Assembly (NCBI GenBank): GCA_963677885.1
Contig: OY782500.1
Span: 5,022,001-5,086,000 of the forward strand
From: UBA1351 sp963677885
GTDB lineage: Bacteria > Bacillota > Clostridia > Lachnospirales > Vallitaleaceae
DNA length: 64,000 nucleotides
Direction of reading: 5' to 3'
Shown: positions 18,064 through 27,252 of the stretch, one piece after another
How the letters are laid out: each line of letters opens with the position of its first letter
Position numbering within the stretch: the first letter of the stretch is position 1
The notes under the pieces: generated by a model
Told to the model about the DNA's origin: nothing
The model's input: only the letters and a program-made list of their open reading frames with translations
Databases searched by the model: none
Translations under genes and position numbers: made by a program

Positions 18064-20714
18064 ATGAAAAACGTACATCATGAGGATTTGAATCAAGTCA
18101 TAGAAAGTCTTGAATCCAATCTGGAAAGTGGCTTAAGTAAAGACAAGGTCACACAGTTAAAGGAAAAATACGGGGAGAACGCCTTGGTCAGTAAAAAAGG
18201 ACGTTCTCTAGCCATGATGATCTTCGATCAGTTTAAAGATTTTATGATCATCTTGTTGATTATAGCAGCAGGCCTGTCCATCTACCTTGGAGAGGCAATT
18301 GAAGGTATTGTCATTATGGGTATCGTTATCCTAAACGCTGCCCTGGGCGCCTACCAGGAAAACAGGGCCTCCAACGCCCTGGAAGCCCTAAAAAGCATGG
18401 CAGCCCCCAAGGCAAAGGTTCTTAGGGATGGCCAGGTAACTGAAATATCTTCTAAAGAGATTGTTCCAGGCGACATCGTGGTGCTTGAAGCGGGAGACTA
18501 TGTACCGGCAGACCTTCGATTAACCGATACAGTCAACCTTAAAATCGATGAATCAGCACTTACCGGCGAATCTGTTGCTGTTGAAAAGGATGCCAAAGCA
18601 GCCATCGATGAGGAAGCAGCCCTTGGAGACCGGATTAACTGTGCCTACATGTCCACCATTGTTACCTATGGCCGTGGCCAGGGAATCGTTGTTGGAACCG
18701 GTATGGATACAGAAATCGGTCATATTGCAACCATGCTCAACGAAACAGAAGAGACCCTGACGCCGCTTCAAATGAACCTGGCAAAATTCGGACGTCAACT
18801 GGGCATCCTCTGTGTTGCTGTCTGTATTATCATCTTTGGTCTGGGAGCCATCCGTGGCGAAGATTATTTTGAACTCTTTATGACTGCCGTATCTCTTGCT
18901 GTAGCTGCCATTCCTGAAGGTCTTGCAGCAGTAATCACCGTTGTCCTTTCCATGGGCATGCAAAAGATGATCAAGAGAAACGCTATCATGAAACGTCTTA
19001 GCGCTGTTGAAACCCTGGGTTCAACCTCAACCATCTGCACAGACAAAACAGGAACCTTAACCCAAAACAAGATGACTGTCCTCAAGGCTTTTGACGGCGT
19101 TGATGAATGGGACGTCACCGGTACAGGTTATGGATTTGAAGGCGACCTGGTCAATGAAGAGGGGAATGATACCTCCAGCCTGACCAGACTTTTCCAAGTT
19201 GCCACCTTGTGTAATGATGCAGATATTAATGAAGGTGAAGTCATTGGTGACCCAACAGAGGGAGCCTTAATCGTCCTTGCTGCCAAAGCCGGCTTTATCA
19301 AGATGGACCTGAATAAGGAACATCCAAGACTTCAGGAGTTTCCTTTTGATTCAGACAGAAAGCTCATGTCTACCTTACATGAAATCGATAAGGAACATGT
19401 CATGTTAACCAAAGGTGCTCCAGATGTTATACTGGGCCGGTCAACCAAAGTGCTATTTGGTGGTGAACTGGTAGACTTAACAGCCTCCATGCGCCAAACT
19501 ATACTAAACAAAAACAAGGAATACGCTGAAAAGCCATGCGTGTTCTGGGCTATGCCTATAAAATCGTTTCCAAAGATGCCAACCTTATGGAGGAAGAGGA
19601 AGCCTTAGTCTTTGCAGGTCTTACAGGAATGATTGATCCTCCTCGAGACGAAGCAAAAGAAGCAGTTTCCCTCTGCAGGCAAGCCGGTATCCGTGTTGTT
19701 ATGATTACCGGTGACCATATTACAACAGCCAGCGCCATAGCCAAAGAAATCGGTATCTTGGATGAACATTCACAGGCTATGGAAGGGGCAAGAATTGACG
19801 ACTATACAGAAGAGGATTTCCGTGAAATTGTCAAAACAACCAATGTTTTTGCCAGAGTTTCACCGGAACACAAGGTGAAAATCGTCTCTGCCATCCGTGA
19901 CAACGGTGATGTTGCAGCCATGACTGGTGACGGTGTCAACGATGCACCGGCCCTAAAAAAAGCAGACATTGGTATCGCCATGGGTATCACAGGAACAGAC
20001 GTATCAAAAGAAGCTGCAGATATGATCCTGACAGATGATAATTTTGCTAGTATTGTACACGCAGTGGAAGAGGGGAGAATCATTTATTCCAATATCCGAA
20101 AATTCGTCGGCTTCCTTCTATCCTGCAACATCGGTGAAATCCTGATCATCTTTCTTGCAATCCTATTTAGATGGCCGGTACCACTCCTACCAATCCAGCT
20201 CTTATGGGTCAACCTGATTACCGACTCCTTCCCAGCTTTTGCCTTAGGCCTTGAAGAAGGGGAAGCCGGTATTATGAACCACAAGCCAAGAGACAAGGAT
20301 GAACCAATTATCAACAGACGGATGATGATCGCCCTTGGCCTTCAATCCATCGGTTTAACGGTGGCTGTACTGGTGGCCTATAGGCTTGGATACTCCGTCA
20401 TAGGAGATGGAACGGACAATTCCCTCCACCTGGCAAGAACCTTGGCCTTCGTAACCTTAATCCTTGGTGAAATGCTTCGTGCTTACTCATCAAGAACGGA
20501 ATCCAAATCCATATTCTCCATTAATATTCTTGGCAACAAATACCTGAACTATTCAGTCTTTGGTGCAATTGGCCTTCTTATGATCATCATCTATGTACCT
20601 TTCCTAGCCGGTATCTTTGATGTTGAAGCCATTAGTTTTGGTCAGCTTCTTATCTGTCTAGGCTTAGGACTGATTCCTTCGATTTTCTCTGAGGTATCCA
20701 AGCGGATTCGATAG
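18064..20714 (+). pseudogene. Cation-transporting P-type ATPase (Ca-type), frameshifted
   Basis: Two overlapping frames together encode one complete P2-type ATPase of about 880 residues. The first (18064-19608) has the cation ATPase N-terminus, the TGES loop (DESALTGES), PEGLAAVITVVLS in TM4 and the phosphorylation site DKTGTLTQNK (D327). The second (19536-20714) has MIDPPR, TGDGVNDAPALKKADIGIAMG and the C-terminal membrane segments. The break is at an A run near 19528-19532: reading GAA-AAA-GCC would restore AEKAMRVLGYA, so one A appears missing. It may be a sequencing error, a real null allele, or a slippage site. Substrate is inferred to be calcium. Confidence 0.85.
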
Positions 20715-20930
20715 GTATCAAGATGTGATTGAGGATTATAGCTTACAGTACAAAAATTTCATTTAGATAATATGAGGTGACCTGCTTTGGTGGGTCGTCT
20801 TTTCTGTGTGCCTCCGACATGAGACCAATCTATGGAGTGAAAGGTAAAGAGACTTTTCCTTATATGAAGTCACACGTATATTTAAGGGCTTTCATGGTAT
20901 AAACGATTACCTTTTTAAGAAAAATTATGG

Positions 20931-20936
20931 TATAAT
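20931..20936 (+). promoter_or_regulatory. Extended -10 promoter of HD-domain gene
   Basis: ATGGTATAAT (TGG-TATAAT) just upstream of the HD gene. Confidence 0.5.
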
Positions 20937-21001
20937 AGCAAAGATGAGTAATTGGAGTGACTATAGATAAAGATATAATAGGGGTTAGGCAGAGTATTTT
21001 C

Positions 21002-21538
21002 ATGAATAATGAAATTCCCAAAACCAATAAAAACTTAATCGACTATCAAGGCATCATTCACCAGGTCTATCAAAAAATGATAGCCTATTATCAACATGAT
21101 CCCAAACGGATTAATCATTTTATTAAGGTCCACCAGTATGCCAAATTGATAGGCATAGAGGAAGGGCTTGAGCCTCATATCCTTTTTAGGCTTGAACTTG
21201 GGGCTCTTTTGCATGATATAGGAATTAAGGTCAGCGAAGAGAAATATCAGTCAAGTGCCGGTAAATACCAGGAGATTGAAGGTCCACCTTTGGCTGAGGA
21301 GCTTTTGTCTTCTTTTAACCTGGCAGATGACCTTGTTCACCGAGTCGCTTATCTGGTTGGACACCATCATACCTATGATATGGTGGATGGCCTAGACTAC
21401 CAAATTCTTATTGAAGCAGACTTCATCGTTAACCTTTATGAAGATAATCTTTCAAAAGAAGCTTGCCTCTCTGTAAAAAGCAAGTACTTCAAAACCGCCA
21501 CAGGCAAGCGTTACATGGATTTGCTCTATTTATCCTAG
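21002..21538 (+). CDS. HD-domain phosphohydrolase
   Basis: A 178-residue HD-superfamily metal-dependent phosphohydrolase. The metal ligands are visible as H in NHFIKVHQYAKLIG, HD in LGALLHDIGIK, then LVGHHHT and the later D in ILIEADFIVN. The substrate (nucleotide or other) is unknown. The start is uncertain: ATG 21002 is used, while GTG 20957 is in frame and closer to the promoter; neither has a strong ribosome site. It is the last backbone gene before the integron. Confidence 0.75.
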   Translation: MNNEIPKTNKNLIDYQGIIHQVYQKMIAYYQHDPKRINHFIKVHQYAKLIGIEEGLEPHILFRLELGALLHDIGIKVSEEKYQSSAGKYQEIEGPPLAEELLSSFNLADDLVHRVAYLVGHHHTYDMVDGLDYQILIEADFIVNLYEDNLSKEACLSVKSKYFKTATGKRYMDLLYLS

Positions 21539-21625
21539 GAAAAAGTCCTATTGTATTCCTGGCTCTATATATTAGTCTTATCATAAATGTGATTGTAATG
21601 AATTTATTTATGAAAGGATGAGGAT

Positions 21626-22528
21626 ATGATGAGTGAGAAGGATGTAAAAGGTACAAGAGAAATTATCAAGCATTGGTATCATGAAATACCAAAGAAAGAG
21701 ATGGAACATAATCAGCAGATGTTGCTTTTTAAGCAATATATGATTCGTAAAGGATACAGCAGCAACACAATAAAGAGCTACTACCATTTAGTGAACTTAT
21801 ATATGAGAAGATCTTCCTTTGACCTGAATATTAAAAACTTTAATTACTATATTTTTCAGCAGATGTCTCTTGGAAAAAGCCATACTCACTGCAATCAAAT
21901 GATTAATGCGATAAAGCTCTTCGCAAGATTTGTTGAACACCCGGAAACAACTTCTTTTACCTACTACGAAAGACCAAAGCCTGAAAAGAAGCTTCCGAAG
22001 GTCCTAAGCAAAAACGAAGTACGATTAATTATCGAAGCGACAGAAAACATTAAACATAAAACCCAGTTGATGATTGCCTACTCCTGTGGATTGAGAGTTA
22101 ATGAAGTATCAAGGCTTAGATTGACTGACATTGACGCTGAAAGAATGATTGTGACAGTAGAGCAGAGTAAGGGGAGAAAAGATCGCGTAACAACGCTTTC
22201 TGAATTGATGTTAACCCAGCTTCGTGATTATTATGTTGTTTATCACCCTGAGTACTGGCTATTTGAAGGTCAAAACGAAGGTAAACCGATAACCACAAGA
22301 ACCCTTCAAAGAATATTTAATGATGCAGTCTCCAAAGCCGGAATTCGCAAGTATGTGACTTTTCATAGCCTAAGGCACTCCTTTGCGACGCATTTGTTGG
22401 AGTCTGGTGTCGATATAAGATACATACAGGAACTGCTTGGTCATGCTAACAGCAAGACTACAGAACGCTATACCCATGTATCGACACGTAGTTTACAGAA
22501 TATTACCAATCCTCTTGATACCTTATAG
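21626..22528 (+). CDS. Tyrosine recombinase / integron integrase candidate
   Basis: A 300-residue tyrosine recombinase with an N-terminal core-binding domain (about 28-105, FKQYMIRKGYSSNTIKSYY) and a catalytic domain with the full active site: R157 (SCGLRVNE), K182 (QSKGRKDR), H247 and R250 (FHSLRHSFATH), H273 (LLGHANS) and Y282 (ERYTHVS). The end NPLDTL resembles IntI and related recombinases. Between patches II and III the chain runs directly from LRDYYVVYHPEYWLFEG to LQRIFNDAV, without the extra helix-forming segment of IntI. It is oriented with, not against, the cassette array, as in reverse integrons. Proximity to attI makes it the obvious candidate for attC recombination, but this is unproven. 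Confidence 0.85.
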   Translation: MMSEKDVKGTREIIKHWYHEIPKKEMEHNQQMLLFKQYMIRKGYSSNTIKSYYHLVNLYMRRSSFDLNIKNFNYYIFQQMSLGKSHTHCNQMINAIKLFARFVEHPETTSFTYYERPKPEKKLPKVLSKNEVRLIIEATENIKHKTQLMIAYSCGLRVNEVSRLRLTDIDAERMIVTVEQSKGRKDRVTTLSELMLTQLRDYYVVYHPEYWLFEGQNEGKPITTRTLQRIFNDAVSKAGIRKYVTFHSLRHSFATHLLESGVDIRYIQELLGHANSKTTERYTHVSTRSLQNITNPLDTL

Positions 22529-22634
22529 AAATGTTATGGATGAAGATTTATATAGATGATGGTATATACAATGTCCATGTATCTAATCTTGAGAAAATCA
22601 CATATACGTTATATAATATTGATGAGGGGTAACT

Positions 22635-22985
22635 ATGTATAGAATAATTTATTACACTGATCAGGATAAATCACCAATCGTAGATTTTTTATTACAACTA
22701 TCACCGAAAGCTCGTGCCAAAGTACTTCGTGAAATTGACTTGCTTAAAGAATATGGATTTGCATTAGGTATGCCATCTATAAAAAAGATAAGTGGAACAT
22801 CAGATTTATGGGAATTGCGTGTTAAACAAAGTTCAAACAACTATAGAGTCTTTTACTTTCAATCTTTCGATGAAACTTTTGTATTACTTCATGCATTTCA
22901 CAAAAAATCCCAAAAAGCACCTAGGCGGGAGATTGATACTGCAATACGTAGAATGAAAAAGTTTAACAAAGGAAGTGTTAATTAA
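22635..22985 (+). CDS. HigB/RelE-type toxin (phage Gp49-like)
   Basis: A 116-residue RelE/ParE-superfamily protein of the HigB/Gp49 type (ELRVKQSSNNYRVFYFQ; VLLHAFHKKSQKAP; EIDTAIRRMKKF). Such toxins cleave mRNA on the ribosome. The stop overlaps the antitoxin start (TAATG), and toxin-first order is typical of higBA. It sits between the integrase and the first cassette junction and has no recognisable attC of its own. Confidence 0.82.
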   Translation: MYRIIYYTDQDKSPIVDFLLQLSPKARAKVLREIDLLKEYGFALGMPSIKKISGTSDLWELRVKQSSNNYRVFYFQSFDETFVLLHAFHKKSQKAPRREIDTAIRRMKKFNKGSVN

Positions 22986-23257
22986 TGTTAGAGCATAATG
23001 ATGTGAAAAATATGTTGCTACAAGATGCGGAAGTTAGAGAAGAATATGATGCACTTGAGCCAATATATGAAATTAAAAGTCAAATAATAAAATTAAGGAA
23101 CGAACAAGGTTTAAGTCAAAAAGATCTAGCAGAACTAATCGGCACAAAACAATCTGCAATTTCAAGGCTTGAATCTGGTAACTATAACCCGTCATTGGAT
23201 TTTCTTAGTAGAGTTGCACATGCCCTTGGCAAGGAGTTTCATATTGAGTTCAAGTAG
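22985..23257 (+). CDS. HigA-type XRE antitoxin
   Basis: A 90-residue protein with a helix-turn-helix at about residues 36-80 (LRNEQGLSQKDLAELIGTK QSAISRLESG in order). It should neutralise the preceding toxin and repress the operon. It is translationally coupled to the toxin gene. Confidence 0.82.
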   Translation: MLEHNDVKNMLLQDAEVREEYDALEPIYEIKSQIIKLRNEQGLSQKDLAELIGTKQSAISRLESGNYNPSLDFLSRVAHALGKEFHIEFK

Positions 23258-23356
23258 TTAGAAACTTATATATGGTTTATTCATAGCCATACACATATTA
23301 CTGTGGAATGGATTGCATCCAAGACACATATAAAAGACATAACATAAATAAACTAG
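23258..23356 (+). other. Deduced attI region
   Basis: The first cassette ends in TCATATAAC at its attC, so it should begin with the complement GTTATATGA. That sequence occurs once just upstream of it, at 23356-23364, placing the insertion point between G23356 and T23357. Immediately upstream lies ATAAC-N12-GTTAT (23334 region to 23360), an inverted pair like a simple integrase-binding site. A strongly deleted attC remnant is a possible alternative reading. Confidence 0.6.
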
Positions 23357-23394
23357 TTATATGAAAGATATTACTTTGAATGATAAGGGGAAGT

Positions 23395-23904
23395 ATGAGT
23401 AAGAATTACGTTTTTTTGATTATTTCAGTTTTAGCCTTAATAAGCCTGTTGGCCTTTGATTACATGAGTTATGATATTGAAGACCACGAAGTTGTAGATG
23501 AGATCATTGTGGTTTTAGAGGATCTGGGAATAGACGATTATTCAAGATTGAATATAGTCAAGCTCTATAATAGATTCGGTGCTGCTTTTTGGTATGGTAC
23601 TTTTAGTGAATCTAAGTCTGATGGTGTGTTTATATTTGGATATGAGAGGCACTGGCTAGTTGATAAATATAAGAGTCCGAATTTTCGATTATCAAGATTC
23701 AACGATGATATTCGAGAACCAGGTGTCATTATAGATAATGGACTAATTAGTTATAGAGGATATACTACTAGCGGTGCCAGCAAATTTGTAGTTGATGAAG
23801 GTATTAATGTAACGAATTTGGTTCAACTAGTCTTAGTAATAGGGGCATATTTTTTGGGAATGAGAATTGCTAAGAGAAAGAGATATTCTGATAGGCTGGC
23901 GTAA
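23395..23904 (+). CDS. Cassette 1: small membrane-anchored protein, unknown
   Basis: A 169-residue protein with a hydrophobic N-terminal segment (YVFLIISVLALISLLAF, 5-21), a polar middle, and a second hydrophobic stretch near the C-terminus (LVQLVLVIGAYFLGMRIA) followed by KRKR. AAGGGG precedes the ATG at 23395; an in-frame start at 23380 lacks this. I do not recognise a family. As the first cassette it is probably the most recently gained. Confidence 0.7.
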   Translation: MSKNYVFLIISVLALISLLAFDYMSYDIEDHEVVDEIIVVLEDLGIDDYSRLNIVKLYNRFGAAFWYGTFSESKSDGVFIFGYERHWLVDKYKSPNFRLSRFNDDIREPGVIIDNGLISYRGYTTSGASKFVVDEGINVTNLVQLVLVIGAYFLGMRIAKRKRYSDRLA

Positions 23905-23912
23905 TATCCATC

Positions 23913-24039
23913 ATATAACATACGATTTAACAACACTGCGATCGCTAACCGAGTCGCCTCTGCATTAGCCCACCCAAAGGGTCCCGGCCATGAGCAGCGG
24001 CTGTAAGCTCCTTGCGTCGTGAACCGAGATCCGTTAGGC
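23913..24039 (+). repeat. attC 1
   Basis: R'' ATATAAC, R' GTTAGGC. Loop is a B/C hybrid (GCCC against GGCC). L'' CGATTTA against L' TGAACCG is not matched, unlike attC 2-36. Confidence 0.9.
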
Positions 24040-24075
24040 GAAAGTTTATACTTTGAAATGTAGAAAGTAGGACAT

Positions 24076-24528
24076 ATGAGAACATTTTCCAAGATTAAAT
24101 CTATGATAGCGATATTTTTAGTTATTACAACAATGTTCTTGATGGCATATATCTTTAATCCGGTAGAGAATATTTTTGTTGCAATAATTGCGTGGCTAGT
24201 GACCTTAATAACGATATATCTTTTGAGGTATAGAATTTATAGATTCGATATTTCAAAGGATGAACTCGTTTACTATAGATTGCTTGGTCATAAGAATACA
24301 ATATTTCTTAGAGATTTGACTAAGATTGAGTTCGAAGGAGTAGCATTTAGAAGCCGGTGGTTAGTAATCAGTCTTTTTGTTGGAGATGACAGAATCTTTT
24401 TTACTGATATAAGCACGTTTCAGAATGTGGACTTTATTAAGCAGATAATTAAGTATGCTTCTTATCATGGTTATAAGCTGATGTTTGATGAAACATCTCA
24501 GAAGTTGATAGAAGATATGGGTAAGTAA
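24076..24528 (+). CDS. Cassette 2: two-helix membrane protein with PH-like domain (copy 1 of 3)
   Basis: A 150-residue protein: two membrane helices (about 9-27, MIAIFLVITTMFLMAYIF, and 31-50, IFVAIIAWLVTLITIYLL) then a cytoplasmic domain of alternating strands (YRIYRFDISKDELVYYRLLG..TIFLRDLTKIEFEG) resembling a bacterial PH-like fold. Function unknown. Identical to the cassette 29 gene and nearly identical to cassette 13; the flanking attC is duplicated too. Confidence 0.75.
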   Translation: MRTFSKIKSMIAIFLVITTMFLMAYIFNPVENIFVAIIAWLVTLITIYLLRYRIYRFDISKDELVYYRLLGHKNTIFLRDLTKIEFEGVAFRSRWLVISLFVGDDRIFFTDISTFQNVDFIKQIIKYASYHGYKLMFDETSQKLIEDMGK

Positions 24529-24552
24529 CTGGCAGTTGGCGTATAAACCTTC

Positions 24553-24681
24553 GCCTAACATACGATTTCCAACACTGCGATCGCTAACCGAGTCGGAATC
24601 GCATTACCGGTTCAGCTAAAGCTTCACTCGGATGAGCTCATCCTGTAAGCTCCTTGCGTCGTAAACCGAAGACCGTTATCT
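24553..24681 (+). repeat. attC 2
   Basis: R'' GCCTAAC, R' GTTATCT. Class A variant with ACCGG/CGGAT arms, shared with attC 13, 18 and 29. Confidence 0.92.
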
Positions 24682-24714
24682 GAAATATTTACTGGTGTAC
24701 AGATGGAGGAAACC

Positions 24715-25053
24715 ATGCATCCTGAGAAGCTGAAGTTTACAACTAATACAGATTGGGTAATAAATTATAATGAGCTATTTTCCAACATGAATATTGGTGA
24801 CGAGATTGCTAGTGGTATTCTGTTTAACCTTAAAGAGGACTTATTCCAGATGTCATATCAGGACTATACTTTAGATGTTGGATGGTATCCAGAATTTGAT
24901 ATTAATGGTAGTTATAAAGTTCTGTTAATTAAAGCTCATGATTGGAGTAATCCCATTAATGAGTTCATATCAAGGGATATATGTATTATAAAGAGCTTAT
25001 TAAATGATATTATGTCTGAAGGTATTGAAAGTTTCCGTAAATACTTCAGATAA
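24715..25053 (+). CDS. Cassette 3: small hypothetical protein (copy 1 of 2)
   Basis: A 112-residue soluble protein of unknown function (DWVINYNELFSNMNIGDEI; SYQDYTLDVGWYPEFD; VLLIKAHDWSNPINEFIS). GGAGG lies nine bases before the ATG at 24715; an ATG at 24703 is in frame but overlaps that site. The TAA stop lies inside the attC R'' box (AGATAAC), so the cassette's recombination site supplies the end of the gene. Identical to the cassette 9 gene. Confidence 0.72.
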   Translation: MHPEKLKFTTNTDWVINYNELFSNMNIGDEIASGILFNLKEDLFQMSYQDYTLDVGWYPEFDINGSYKVLLIKAHDWSNPINEFISRDICIIKSLLNDIMSEGIESFRKYFR

Positions 25054-25176
25054 CATACGATTTCCAACACTGCGATCGCTAACCGAGTCGGGGTCGCATT
25101 AGCGGTTCAGCTAAAGCTTCACACGCATGAGCTCGCCCTGTAAGCTCCTTGCGTCGTAAACCGAAGACCGTTATAC
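25048..25176 (+). repeat. attC 3
   Basis: R'' AGATAAC containing the upstream stop codon, R' GTTATAC. Class A. Confidence 0.92.
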
Positions 25177-25212
25177 GCAATAGTTTATTCGAAATAATAA
25201 AGGGAGATTTTT

Positions 25213-26220
25213 ATGAAAGCTAAGTTTTTTGTGCTACTAATTGTAGTATTATTATCGAGTGGATGTCATGAATCTAAAGATGAACAATTAAATATTGCAG
25301 TTCAGCAAATAGAAAATTTAAGTACTGAAAACGATATGTTGAAAGATGAATTGTATACGAAAGACGAAGAAATTGAAAACTTAAACACTAAGATTATTGA
25401 AATGAATGAGGAGTTAAATGATAAATCCAGAGAGAATACTAGATTAGAAGAAATGAATGAATCCCTTCAAGCTTTTGATGATGAATATATTGATTTGTTT
25501 GGTAAACGAATAACTACTAATTCTATTTATAATCTTTCGCAAAGTGTTCAATTAATCGAGTTCAAGAAAGTGCAACCTACTGAAGTAAATCAATATATTA
25601 TACCTTACGAGGAAAGCATGGTAATAAATGTATTGACAGAAAATGACCTTGTCGAAGTATTGGCCTATGTTTATGATGCTGATTTTGATATTTGGGTTTT
25701 GGTTATTGATACTTTTGCAAGAGGAATTGGAGCACCTGCTATGGGGTTCGTTAAGGCAAGTAATCTTATAGATATTGATGAGAATCCAATTACTATTTCA
25801 GAACATACGTTGCAAGATATATCTGTTGGAGATAGCATCGAAGAAGTAATCGCACTTCTTGGAAGGGATTACGAGTTAATACATGATGATTATTATACAG
25901 CAATAGTATACGACAATTTGACAATATATCTTGATAGGAATGGATACTATGTTAATTCAGTGTCTATTGATTTGCACGAGTCTAATGAATTTGAATTTGA
26001 CAATATTGTTTACTTAACAAGTGATTTAGATTTAGTTGTTAGAGAACTAGAAATGTTTTTTGAAAGGTTCTATGGAAACGAGGAAATTGCCCGGGATACT
26101 AATATGGTCATTGATTTTATTGAGTATAGTATTAATGAAAGTTATACCATACTAATCAGCTTTGATGAGAGAAATACAATAACTTCTGTAACAATTGGTA
26201 GTTTTGGATGGTTATACTAA
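25213..26220 (+). CDS. Cassette 4: coiled-coil lipoprotein
   Basis: A 335-residue lipoprotein. The signal peptide ends in a lipobox LSSGC (Cys 18). Residues about 25-95 form a coiled coil (heptads in LSTENDMLKDELYTKDEEIENL). The rest is a globular extracellular domain with an SH3-like stretch (VINVLTENDLVEVLAYVYDADFDIWVLV..GFVKASNLID) and a region like SmpA/KapB-type ISVGDSIEEVIALLG. It should be anchored outside the cell membrane. Role unknown. One of the longest cassette genes. Confidence 0.8.
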   Translation: MKAKFFVLLIVVLLSSGCHESKDEQLNIAVQQIENLSTENDMLKDELYTKDEEIENLNTKIIEMNEELNDKSRENTRLEEMNESLQAFDDEYIDLFGKRITTNSIYNLSQSVQLIEFKKVQPTEVNQYIIPYEESMVINVLTENDLVEVLAYVYDADFDIWVLVIDTFARGIGAPAMGFVKASNLIDIDENPITISEHTLQDISVGDSIEEVIALLGRDYELIHDDYYTAIVYDNLTIYLDRNGYYVNSVSIDLHESNEFEFDNIVYLTSDLDLVVRELEMFFERFYGNEEIARDTNMVIDFIEYSINESYTILISFDERNTITSVTIGSFGWLY

Positions 26221-26243
26221 TATAAAGGGTCATAAACTACAGC

Positions 26244-26370
26244 GTATAACATACGATTCAGCAACACTGCGATCGCTAACCGAGTCGCCTCTGCATTAGC
26301 CCACCCAAAGGGTCCCGGGCATGATCAGAGGCTGTAAGCTCCTTGCGTCGTGAACCGAAGACCGTTATAC
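26244..26370 (+). repeat. attC 4
   Basis: R'' GTATAAC, R' GTTATAC. Class B, L'' CGATTCA paired with TGAACCG. Confidence 0.92.
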
Positions 26371-26414
26371 AACATACAGGACCTTGTTCCAGATAAACAT
26401 GAGGAGGATTCATT

Positions 26415-27065
26415 TTGTTTTTACTTGATAAGGCAAAGAAGCGAAAGAATCGAAGTATTAAGACATTAAGGAAAGAAGGAGTTCCATACATTGATCATCT
26501 ACCAGTTATTGAAACAGAAACTAATGTTACATTGAGAAGTAAAGTGGATGTTTCTTATCGTGCATATTGTTTAGGACTTATAGCTGCATTAGGTGAAGGA
26601 CTAGAAATTGATGTTTTTTGGGATAAGGTTGATGAGTTTGGTATTAAAGATTATCTGACTCCTGATGAGATTGATTTTGCAAACCTTGAAGTTCGTGAGG
26701 TTAGAGATCGAGCTAAGTTCACATGGAGATATGAAAGTCTCTGGGTTCTTTTGTGGAGTTTGGGTTTCGTAGATGAGTTAGATAGACCAGATCACATATG
26801 TGATGTACAGAAGGCAGTGACGTTTCTTATTGCTCAACCAGTAGAGGAGTTTATAAAGAAGGCGAATCTAAGAGATAAGAAGCTGATTTTGGATGAAGCT
26901 GATTTGATTTTTAGATATCATTGGGCAACAACCGATGGAAGACTTAAAGGAGTTAATAGTGTTGCAGGACTTGATGGTGGAGTTGTATTCGAGCGTCATT
27001 ATGCACTTAATTGGTTGATTGATGCATATGATGAGGATTGGGATTCAGTATCAACTAATACATAG
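26415..27065 (+). CDS. Cassette 5: DUF4272 family protein
   Basis: A 216-residue soluble protein. The opening (AKKRKNRSIKTLRKEGVPYIDHLPVIE) and the middle (RAKFTWRYESLWVLLWSLGFVDELDRPD; ILDEADLIFRYHWATTDGR; VVFERHYALNWLIDA) match DUF4272. Molecular function unknown; the family is common in accessory regions and next to polymorphic-toxin immunity genes, so an immunity-type role is possible but speculative. GAGGAGG precedes the start. Confidence 0.8.
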   Translation: MFLLDKAKKRKNRSIKTLRKEGVPYIDHLPVIETETNVTLRSKVDVSYRAYCLGLIAALGEGLEIDVFWDKVDEFGIKDYLTPDEIDFANLEVREVRDRAKFTWRYESLWVLLWSLGFVDELDRPDHICDVQKAVTFLIAQPVEEFIKKANLRDKKLILDEADLIFRYHWATTDGRLKGVNSVAGLDGGVVFERHYALNWLIDAYDEDWDSVSTNT

Positions 27066-27086
27066 AATGCTTGCGTCCTGTACGTC

Positions 27087-27216
27087 GTATAACATACGAT
27101 TTAGCAACACTGCGATCGCTAACCGAGTCACCTCCACATTAGCCGACCCCGAAGGGGCCCCCCGGCATGAGCGGAGGTTGTAAGCTCCTTGCGTCGTAAA
27201 CCGAAGACCGTTATAC
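27087..27216 (+). repeat. attC 5
   Basis: R'' GTATAAC, R' GTTATAC. Class E loop (CCGACCCCGAAGGGG), like attC 45. Confidence 0.92.
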
Positions 27217-27252
27217 GACAGTGAATACTCTGTAACAATAGGAGATGATTTT

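Noticed and set aside
20714..20930. Terminator or gene in the gap after the ATPase
   Set aside because: Only a weak GACC/GGTC stem before CTTTTC near 20780-20803; too short to call.
23913..24039. tRNA or REP/MITE-type repeat
   Set aside because: No cloverleaf or CCA end; the boundaries, R-box pairing with cassette starts and covariation fit attC instead, and no target duplications flank the units.
23823..24092. Minus-strand ORF through attC 1 with similar peptides at many other sites (RFTTQGAY, SWPGPFGWANA)
   Set aside because: The shared peptide is the translation of the attC repeat itself; the frames start and end at random points in neighbouring genes and lack ribosome sites.
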